DNA of 64,000 nucleotides. Source: Plasmodium malariae. Its lineage: Eukaryota; Apicomplexa; Aconoidasida; Haemosporida; Plasmodiidae. A program made the position numbers and the translations under genes. Positions 55,591 through 64,000 of the stretch are shown in pieces. The notes below the pieces were generated by a model, which worked only from the letters and a program-made list of their open reading frames with translations, was not told where the DNA came from and ran no database searches. Within the stretch, counting starts at the first letter, position 1. The number at the start of each line of letters is the position of its first letter. The stretch covers positions 1,451,001 to 1,515,000 of the forward strand of contig NC_041779.1 of the NCBI RefSeq assembly GCF_900090045.1, written 5' to 3'.

Positions 55591-56327
55591 TTTTTTAACG
55601 GAATATATCCTTTTTTTCTGACAAAATTTATCCTTTTTTTCGAACATTCATAATTTTTTTCCGCCTTTTCCTCTGAAGCAATTCGCATTAAAAAGAAAAA
55701 CTAATTTAGTAAAAGTTTCTTATGTTTGAAATATATAAGGGGGTGGAATAAAAAGAAAAAAGAAAAAAGGCGAGTAAACAATAACAGCAATCCATTGTGC
55801 TCATTAGCAATAAACATGTACATGTATACATACATACATACATACACGGATGTATACGTACTAATAAAAGCATATGAATATGTACGCGCGCATAGGCATA
55901 ACAGTACACATGTGACAGGGTATACGCAAACGCCCAGAAGTTAAAAAAAAAAAAAATTAGAATATAACACGAGTTATATATGAAAAAAAGAATATGAGTA
56001 ATGTACGAGTAAAACTAGGGAAAAAGCAATTATGCTAATCCTCATGCATTATAAAATTTTTTTTACAAGTTAATAATTTTGTATATAAATAGAAGAAATT
56101 TTGAAGGCTTTCGAAAATTGGCAGAATAAAGTAATATTTTCTGATAGTGTTAATGCGCACATAAGCATATGCTCGCGTGTGTGTAAGCGGCAGGCGCTTA
56201 GAAGTTACATATAAATAATATACGTACTTATGTAATTATATAATTATGCAATTATGTGAGTATTTATGTACATATGTATGTATGTGTTATATCGCTACGT
56301 GGGTAAAATTTAATATTATTATTTTAA

Positions 56328-56508
56328 TTTTATTTTTTGTTAATTTCATTTTTTGTTAATTTCATTTTTTGTTAATTTCATTTTTTGTTAATTTCATTTT
56401 TTGTTAATTTCATTTTTTCTTAATCTTATTTTTTCTTAATCTTATTTTTTCTTAATTTTATTTTTTCTTAATTTTATTTTTTCTTAATTATATTTTTTCT
56501 TAATTTTT
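56328..56508. repeat. 16-bp tandem repeat (ATTTTTTGTTAATTTC)
   Basis: About eleven copies of a 16-bp unit. The left half reads ATTTTTTGTTAATTTC; the right half drifts to ATTTTTTCTTAATCTT and ATTTTTTCTTAATTTT, showing blockwise spread of variants. It ends about 75 bases before the next start codon, so it is probably in the promoter or 5' UTR. Confidence 0.9.
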
Positions 56509-56582
56509 TTTTATTTTTATTTTATTTTAATTTAATTTTTTCCCCCCTTTCCAACGTAGTCTTCGATATTTTACGGAGCAGA

Positions 56583-58106
56583 ATGAGAGCGTACTATGAT
56601 GAGAAAAGCGACGATAAGACAAACAAAGCACAGAAGGACTCAGGCCTAATGGAAATAGATGAAAATAAAAAAGAAGATAACTATGTTTTTATTGATGAAA
56701 AGTATAAAGAATATTTTGACAATATGAGTGACATATTTGAAGAGAAAGTCGAATATATTTTAAAAAAACATTTTAAGAGAAATGATCCAACGAATAAAAA
56801 TAAATTACTGTGTCTAAATTTATGTGTTTTATGGCAAAAAAATTTTTTATTACTTTTGAGTAAATCATTAGATGAATATGAACAGTACAGGAAATTAAAC
56901 AACAACAAAGACAACGAAAAAGGAGTAACAAATAGTTCAGAAAAGGATAATAATAATAATAATAATAATAATAGAAGTATATTAGAAGAAAATGGGGAAA
57001 ATAAAAATAAAGAAGAGGAAAAGGTGGAAAAGGTAGAGAATATGGAGGAGGAGGAGGAGGAGGAGATGAAAAAAAAGAAAGGATACGTTGAAAAAGATTT
57101 AAAAAGTTATATCAAAAATGTAAAAATAGTTGACAGTAAAAATATAGAAGTTATATATGACAAATATGATGCAACGGATGATAGTAGACCGTCTGCTGAG
57201 TTATCAACAGATGAAATTTATTATTTATTAGTGGAATCTAAAAAAAGTGAAAATGAGTATAAAAAGAAAATTTTCACATTTTTGAAATATTTACCATTGT
57301 TTATAAGATCAATAGAAAATAAAAGTTTGATTGAAAAGAAAATTTTAGAAGATAAACTTTTACTCAACAGTATAAATAGTAATAACCCCAATGAGTTGCT
57401 GACTATAAACGACTTGAATGAGAATGGGAATGGTAATGAGAACGAGTATGAAAATGTGTCATTATTAGAAATAAAAAATAAATTAGATGCAATTGTAAAT
57501 TTTAACTGTAATTTATCCGAAGATTTAGAGGTTGTCTTTAAAAAGGGGATGGGTATCTTAAACATGCAAAAAAATAAGAAGTTTTGTAATTACAATCATG
57601 AATCTTTAAACAGATATGAAAATGAAAAAGCGAATAACAAAATGAATAATGAAAAGGGGGAAAAAGACCAAATGCACGAAGAGGACAGATTTAATAACTT
57701 AGCAGATATGCCCAAAAATTTCTTGAGTAAAAAAAATAATAAATACAGCGGAAACTATATCGGAAACTACAGAGGAAACTACAGTGGAAACTACAGTGGA
57801 AACCACCACAACAACAATGGCTATGACAATGAAAATGATAGGTCGTACATATTACCCTTGTCAAGGATCAATGATCTGTCACTTATCAACAACATTAGCA
57901 CCAAGTCGAATAATGGAGCGAAGGATGAAAATAATAAAAATGAATCTTCTTTTTATATTTATAAAAATAATATGGAAAATTTAAATGTATACGGTTTAGA
58001 CTTACTGATCAACTTAAACAACAGTTTGATATACAAAATTAATCATATATATAGCCTCGTCCAGTTTTATACTATGCTGGCTAAGGATGTTTTTAACGAG
58101 ACGTGA
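56583..58106 (+). CDS. conserved-looking protein of unknown function
   Basis: 507 residues, single exon. I do not recognise the family. Three segments look like folded helical protein: about 35-105 (FEEKVEYILKKHFKRND; LLCLNLCVLWQKNFLLLLSK), about 180-260 (STDEIYYLLVESKKSENEY; FTFLKYLPLFIRSIENKS), and the C-terminus about 460-507 (LNVYGLDLLINLNNSLIYK). They are separated by Asn, Glu and Lys runs and by a GNYSGNYR repeat near residue 390. There is no signal peptide or membrane segment. The start ATG (AGCAGAATGAG) is the first in frame after the upstream minisatellite. It could be a subunit of a helical complex, but no motif says which. It converges on the coiled-coil gene with only 274 bases between the stops. 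Confidence 0.72.
   Translation: MRAYYDEKSDDKTNKAQKDSGLMEIDENKKEDNYVFIDEKYKEYFDNMSDIFEEKVEYILKKHFKRNDPTNKNKLLCLNLCVLWQKNFLLLLSKSLDEYEQYRKLNNNKDNEKGVTNSSEKDNNNNNNNNRSILEENGENKNKEEEKVEKVENMEEEEEEEMKKKKGYVEKDLKSYIKNVKIVDSKNIEVIYDKYDATDDSRPSAELSTDEIYYLLVESKKSENEYKKKIFTFLKYLPLFIRSIENKSLIEKKILEDKLLLNSINSNNPNELLTINDLNENGNGNENEYENVSLLEIKNKLDAIVNFNCNLSEDLEVVFKKGMGILNMQKNKKFCNYNHESLNRYENEKANNKMNNEKGEKDQMHEEDRFNNLADMPKNFLSKKNNKYSGNYIGNYRGNYSGNYSGNHHNNNGYDNENDRSYILPLSRINDLSLINNISTKSNNGAKDENNKNESSFYIYKNNMENLNVYGLDLLINLNNSLIYKINHIYSLVQFYTMLAKDVFNET
57746..57806. repeat. 12-bp in-frame repeat (GNYS)
   Basis: Five copies of a unit near GGAAACTACAGT encoding GNYS/GNYI/GNYR, inside the unknown-protein gene. 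A Gly-Tyr-Ser repeat of this kind is uncommon among the otherwise Asn-rich tracts. Confidence 0.85.
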
Positions 58107-58380
58107 TAGCTAAGAGATAGAAGTACGCGGGTATTTTCCCCTCGTCCGGGAGGTTCCTAATCAGACCCCATTAGATGTTGTTTTCTTTTTTCGTTCATAT
58201 CATAGTTACTGCTAACTCCCTATTTAATCACTTCGCTATTTACACGATTAGCTACTTGCTATTTACACGCTTCACAACTTAATCTCTTCTCTACCCTTAC
58301 GGCTCTTTATACCCCCCTTTTTTTTTTTTTTTGTCGTTCAGTATTTTGCCTATCTTGCTTCTTTCTTCCATGCCTCCTCC

Positions 58381-61300
58381 TCACTCATAATACTTTCTGT
58401 TCATTTTTTTATCGTTTGAAATTATTTTTATTACTTCTTTTTTTTTATTATCCAGCTCTTTTGTCATGTGTTCGTAGAATTTTGACATGTACTTGTCAAT
58501 TTTTCTAAAAAAATGAAAAAAAAAAAAAAAATATTAGACCATTACCAAATTGTTTTTTTGTTGTACATGGGTAAATATCTTTATGCTTTATGTGCGAATG
58601 AATGCACAAATTGCGACTTTATTTTTTTTAATTTTCAAACTTTTCTAATTTATTAGCAATAAAGGAGTTATCTTCACTATAAGTCATGTAAAACACGTCC
58701 GTATTTACATGGTTGCTTATATTTATTTTTTCCTTTTCATTTTTATGTTCGTCTCCATTTGGGCTATAGACCTTCTTGATCTTTTTGAGAAGATCGCTTA
58801 GGTCGTCTAAGTATGAATTAACAACGTATACATGTAAATGGGTGTGGATACAGCTACTTTTACGTCGTTGTGATGAGGTTGTATATGTATATACATATGT
58901 ACACATGCGCGTGTGTGCATGTATATGTCAATCCGTTTTTACAAAAATTGGAGAGTAAAATTACTCACATTCACTGGATTTATCCACATAATTAATTTTT
59001 AGAAGGCTCGGCGGCATTGGTCCCTTTTTGACATTATTTTTAAAGCTGAAAATGAGAGAAGGATGGGTAGTCAGGGCGCAACGAATAAGAAGTGGAAGAG
59101 GAAGAGGACAAAGATAGACGAAATATGAAGAGAAAAAGGTTGTATCATTTATTATAACGTTTCTATCGGTGCAAATTGCATGATGAGGTTACGTTTTCGG
59201 TAAGTGCAACAAGACTATGCATATCTATAACTACGTCGGTATATATGAATACGTAATAAAAAATATGTGTGTACTTGTGTACGGAGTTACATTTTTACAA
59301 AAATTACTTGTCTTCTTGTGGCGAAGAGAAAGAACAAGGAAGAAGATTTAAAAGATGAACAGAAAAAATAAGATTACTGTAAAGATTTTCATAAAAGGAG
59401 TATAAATGGTTTGCTAAAATTTTTTTTATTCCCTTAACATAGAAAGTTAAAAGTCTTTTTATTTCTTTTTTTCTCAATGTAACAATGTTAGGAGTTTTAT
59501 CATCCGTAATTTTTAGCAGTTTGCTCACTTCTTCAAACTTTTTTTTAAAATTTATGTGCATGTTATTTATTCTTTCACTGTAAAAAATGGGTACAAACAC
59601 ATAAGGGAAAATGTTTTTATCAAAATACATGGGTACTACGGATTGAGGTATTTTGCGGCATTTTCGGTCTAGCTACATGTTCAGCTTGTCTAAATTTCCT
59701 GCCTGACTACATGTTCAAATTGGCTATATTTACTTCCTTGCCGCTTCATCTACCTAATCATTCCGCAATGGCATTGTACCTGCTTAGCTCTTCGTGATGT
59801 TCGTAAATATAATCAAAAATGATATAGGCAATTTTCTTCGATAGAATTTTTAAGTAAAGGACCAGCGCTGATATGTCGCTATTGTACTGTCGTAAAAAAA
59901 GAGGGGGAAAAGGGGCATGTATGTATATGTATGCAGTATACGTAAGCATATACACATGTGCAGACGAATATTCCCGAAGAATGCCGCAAGAACGAAGCAA
60001 TTGAGCGGTGCGCAGCGACTAATGCCTCCTTGAGGAGCATTTTAAGAGAAATTTTTTTCCTTTTTATGAAAATAAATAACAGCGTATTAGAGCTCTGCTA
60101 AAAACTTGCTTCCATTTTTGCAGATCTACTATCAGCTCACAAAGAGATGATGCTACTATACTAATGGACGGAAATATTTATGTAGTACTTACCTCTGTGT
60201 GCAATTTTTTAAAATTTTTATTATTCTCATCGATAGTTTGTAAATTCTTAATTTGAAAAAGATGTTTTTCAAGTAAGTTTGAAACAGCTTCTTTTTCAAA
60301 ATTAAACAAATTTGTTAACTCTACTTTATATAATATATGATTAGGAGAATAAATATAAGATGACATACTTTTTTTATTTATTGCTAAATCTTTTAAGTAT
60401 ATTTTATTTTTTTGTGTATTATCTTTTAAAATGGAGTTTTTATATATTGTATAAGACAGATCATAATATATGAATATGTAGTGGTTAAATTTCCCTTCTA
60501 CCTCAATAAAAATATTATGATCAACGAATTTTATCACCTTGCATATCAAATATATAATATATACACATATGTAGAAAAAAAATTTCAAGTCGCAATAATT
60601 TTTTCTGAGAAGCATATTATGTATATAATTTTCTTTCGTATCTTTTCTTGTTTGTGTAATTTTATAATTTCCATCATTATTTTTATTTGGTTCATTATTT
60701 TTCAACTGTGTATTTTTGGCTTCAACACTCTTGTCACCTTCTTTATCTGCCCCCCCCTTTGAGGCACACACACTGGTTTTTTGCTTCCTCTCTTGCTTCC
60801 TTTCTTGCTTATTTTTTTCCGTTTTTAGCGTAATGCTGTGTGGGTATGTGATAGAATTATGCTTGAGGGAAGAAGTACCTCCACTTGTATGGCAATCAGT
60901 TCTATCATTTTTACTTCTATCTGCATTTGGTCTGTTACTTCTAACAAGTGCTCCCTCAATAGGATCAACATGTCGTTGTGTTCTTGCCTCATTTTTATTT
61001 TCTTCACCCTGTTTCTCATCCTCGTACTGCTCCTTTTCTTGATATTCCTTTCCTAGATACTTCCATTCCTTCTTCTCTACCTCCACTTCTTTTTCATCCA
61101 CTTCTCTTTGTGTTATGTTTTCCTTAGAAGAACCTCCTTTGTCATAATTCTTAAATGTTATCGAATAGTCCTCGTCCTCATAGACGACACAACTCTGGGT
61201 AGATACCAACTCGCTAATATTTTGAAAAATTAAGGAAGAAAGAAAAAAACTGCTCAAAAAAGAATTTTCCCCTTTTATGTCTAATTCATATATTTTCTTA

Positions 61301-64000
61301 ATTTTTTGAAATACGTTTAGTTGATATATTGTGTTTTCTATTTCGTTATATTTCCTTCCAGCATTTATTTCTTTACTGGTGAGGATGTTTTTATCATCCT
61401 GTTGGTAGTATTTGCTCCTTTTCTTGTTACTTAGTAAATTATGGAATGAGGAAGTTTTATCGCATGAACGTGTTTGTATTGCTATGTTAGGTGGTATAAG
61501 ACAATTATTCGTTACATTTTTTTTTCCCATATCCTTATTGTTTTCTTTTCTCTTCAACTTATGCTCTTGACAAGTTGAATCAAATATGTACTTCTTAATG
61601 TAATGTATTAAAAGATAAAAGAGGAGAATTTTATTCTTTATCTCTTCCTTTATAGATAAATAATTTATCATGTCTTTGTCGGGGGTAAGTTTTGAATTTG
61701 CTCCATCTATAGTGTTATCCCTGTTAGATAAAATAATCTTAATTTTGTTATTAAAAATATAAACGTTTGCATTGTACATATTTGAGAAATTTTCTTTCTT
61801 CTTAGTTAAATATTGAAGGAACTCACTTGACATTTGCAAAGTAGTTGTTAACTCGTTATGATCTATATTCTTTTCCCCTATTCTACAAACCATTTTACAG
61901 TATTTTTCTAATTTTTTTATTTCTTTAGATAAATTATTTATCATATTTTGTAGGTTTTCATCAATCTGCATGTAGTCATCTTTTACATTTTTAATTAGAG
62001 TATTATATTTATTATTAAAATTTTCGTAGTTGTCTATTTTTTCGACTAGTAGTAGTTGCTCTACTTTTTTTATGCTACTTTTGAGATTTTTATCATAATT
62101 AATATCTTTAATAGTATAGTCATATTCTTTTATTAATTCTTTTAATTTGTGTGTAAGATTATTAAATATATCTTTATTTTTTAAAAAATTTTCTTTTAAT
62201 CTTATTCTTATTTCGTTTATCTGTGCTTGATTTTTTTTAATTACCTCTTCGTATATAATACCTAAGTCTATTTTTTCGAAGCATTTTATGTACTCTTCTT
62301 TTTCTAAATTCATTTTTATTTTTAGAAGAAATTCCAGCATCATATTTTTGAAATATTCGTAGTATCCTCTCACAAAAGCTTCAAACCCATTTTTCAATTG
62401 ACTGATATTGAATAGGATCTCGTCATAATTTAGTGAACTATAAAGGATCATACAGTAAAATTCTTCATTCATTATTATATCGTTGCTGGTATGTCCATCA
62501 AGGTTATAGTTCTTATCTTGCATAGTATTAGTCTGTTCTTCATTTTTCCTTCTTCCACTTTGAAGATTTATTTCTCTCATGATGTGAACTATATTCTTTC
62601 TTATGACATTTTTTTCCTTTGTTATGTAATTATTTTTTACCTTTTTTTCTTTTTCCTTTTTATATTTACTTGTACTCATCTTTTTTTCATTTTTTTTGTA
62701 GAGTATATCTCCAGAGTTCTTATTCTTGGTGCTATAGAGTAGACCTTTCATGTTATGCTTATAATTATCATATGTGTACTGCATGATGTTGGATTCATTG
62801 TATATGTATGTATAGTTACCCTTAACTAGCTGTTTCACTATATCCCTTTCGTTCTCTTCGACAACACACTTGGGTGTGCTAATCTCCTCATCTTTCCCTG
62901 CGTCTGCCTCTACCTCTTCTGCTAGTTCCGCTGCTACTTCGGCGTCATTTCCATTTATCCCTTCGCTTGAAGTCTTCGCGCCTTTGCGTTGACCCTTAGT
63001 AGTAGGCTTGTCGCTGGTTCTAGTGGAGGTACCCCCTTGTTTTCTTACTCCGTTATCTTGCAAAAAAGTACTATTGACATCTCTTTCAATGCAATTTTTG
63101 TTCATTTTCTTTTTCTCTTTGTTTCCCTCCACAGTTTCTTCCTCATCAGAGCTTATTATCTTGGCCTTCTTCAATACAAAGGAAAAGAATTTATATGAGT
63201 ATTCTCTTAATTCTGTGATAAAATTGTCGTTAAGGCTATATATTTCTTCTTGTGCGCTTTTTATAAATGTTAACAATCTATTTTCTCTTTCTTCATTAAT
63301 TAGTAAAAATTTATTTAATTCAATATAATCATTACATTTTAAGCATTTGTTCATATTTTTATTATACTCATTTAGTAGTATGTGCAACTCTTGTTTTATG
63401 CTATAACTTCTTATCTCACAATAATGTACATTCTTTTTTATCTTCCTATCAATTTCAGCGTGTGTTACAAATATATCTCTTTTTAATGATTCTATTAATC
63501 CAAAAAAAGTTAATAAGAAATAATCATCTCGAAGATTTAGTACATTGTAGTAGTTCAAAATATTTGATATGGAACTTTCAAACGTCTTCTTGTTTTTATT
63601 TAGACAGTTCATCATACTTTCCTCGTCGCTTCGTACATTTACATCTCTGTTTTGTTTTTCACCACCCACATTTTTTCTTCCCTTTTCTGTGTCTCGTTCT
63701 TTCTCCGCGTCGTTACCATTGCATCTGCTTCTACGTCTATTTTTGCTCCTGCTTCTGTTCCTAATTCTTCTTCTTTCATTGGCTCTGCTACCAACTCCGT
63801 CCTTCTTCCTACAGTCAAACGTGGGAGCTACGCCACGTAAGGGGGAAGTACCAGTCATTGTGTCCTCGTAAATTTTTTCGTGTGCACTTTTGTCTACAAC
63901 TGGGTCTACGTCTACGTCTACACCACCCTTGGGTGATCCCGTTTTGCTTTCCCTTCTTTTGTTCATTTTGTTCATTACGTCCACTTTGTCCATTTCGTTC
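58381..64000 (-). CDS. large helical/coiled-coil protein, six exons, possibly open at the right edge
   Basis: Minus-strand exons in transcript order: 63993 (or beyond 64000) to 60193, 59886-59780, 59577-59308, 59045-58969, 58806-58641, 58504-58381. All are GT...AG and phases match throughout. They add 247 residues to the 1267 of the big exon, giving at least 1514. The frame stays open to base 64000, so the ATG at 63993 may not be the true start. After a basic Arg/Ser-rich N-terminus, long heptad-like helices run from about residue 135 to 280 (for example ERENRLLTFIKSAQEEIY) and 490 to 800 (KLKELIKEYDYTIKDI). Low-complexity inserts break them up. The 3' exons are compact and well conserved in character (GPMPPSLLKINYVDKSSE; KYMSKFYEHMTKELD). 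No catalytic motif. A cytoskeletal, axonemal or inner-membrane-complex scaffold is plausible; I do not recognise the family. Short 3' introns are 307, 202, 262, 162 and 136 nt in transcript order. Confidence 0.78.

Larger units (their letters stand above)
54960..56582. other. 1.6-kb divergent region with two minisatellites
   Basis: Promoter region shared by the pseudophosphatase gene (minus) and the next plus-strand gene. It has poly-T near 55018-55033, poly-A at 55406-55421 and 55943-55956, a CATA run at 55826-55847, and the two minisatellites listed separately. I see no coding signal. Confidence 0.6.

Noticed and set aside
55483..55640. CRISPR-like array of short repeats
   Set aside because: Units are contiguous tandem copies with no unique spacers, and the genome is eukaryotic.

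Overview
The window is nuclear DNA of a malaria parasite (genus Plasmodium). The evidence is very AT-rich intergenic sequence full of poly-A/T and TA runs, long single-exon proteins swollen by Asn, Ser, Lys and Asp tracts, short AT-rich introns of the GT...AG type, two AP2-type DNA-binding domains in a giant protein, and gene content that fits a Plasmodium chromosome. From memory, PI4-kinase, CW zinc-finger protein, RIO2 kinase, holo-ACP synthase and an ApiAP2 factor are neighbours on P. falciparum chromosome 4 (PF3D7_0419900 to PF3D7_0420300 block); I could not check this. Coding base composition looks less extreme than P. falciparum, so a P. malariae- or P. ovale-like species is my guess.

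Layout. 1-5148 (+): 3' part of a type III phosphatidylinositol 4-kinase, four exons, open at the left edge. 5952-17252 (-): a 3766-residue protein with two CW zinc fingers. 17.3-20.9 kb: a long divergent promoter region with an unresolved GC-richer patch. 20939-22999 (+): RIO2 kinase. 23937-28502 (-): an inflated flavoprotein aromatic hydroxylase-like protein with a degraded FAD motif. 31375-33198 (+): a single polypeptide joining a YbeY-type endoribonuclease domain to a holo-ACP synthase. 33339-34055 (+): a possible tiny six-exon gene. 34-39 kb: extremely AT-rich DNA upstream of the AP2 gene. 38964-49460 (+): ApiAP2 protein with two clear AP2 domains and perhaps a hidden third. 51973-52767 (+): organellar ribosome recycling factor. 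53224-54959 (-): a seven-exon gene I assembled by hand, encoding a 213-residue dual-specificity-phosphatase fold whose active site is destroyed (STYX-like pseudophosphatase). 56583-58106 (+): unknown protein. 58381-64000 (-): a six-exon, largely coiled-coil protein open at the right edge.

How they fit together. There is no operon logic: this is a eukaryotic, mostly housekeeping block with alternating strands. Two genes probably serve the apicoplast or mitochondrion (YbeY-ACPS, recycling factor), RIO2 serves 40S ribosome maturation, PI4K serves membrane lipid signalling, and the CW and AP2 proteins are chromatin/transcription regulators. The most unusual objects are the pseudophosphatase, the YbeY-ACPS fusion and the degenerate hydroxylase. 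No var, telomeric, mobile-element, tRNA, rRNA or CRISPR sequence was seen.
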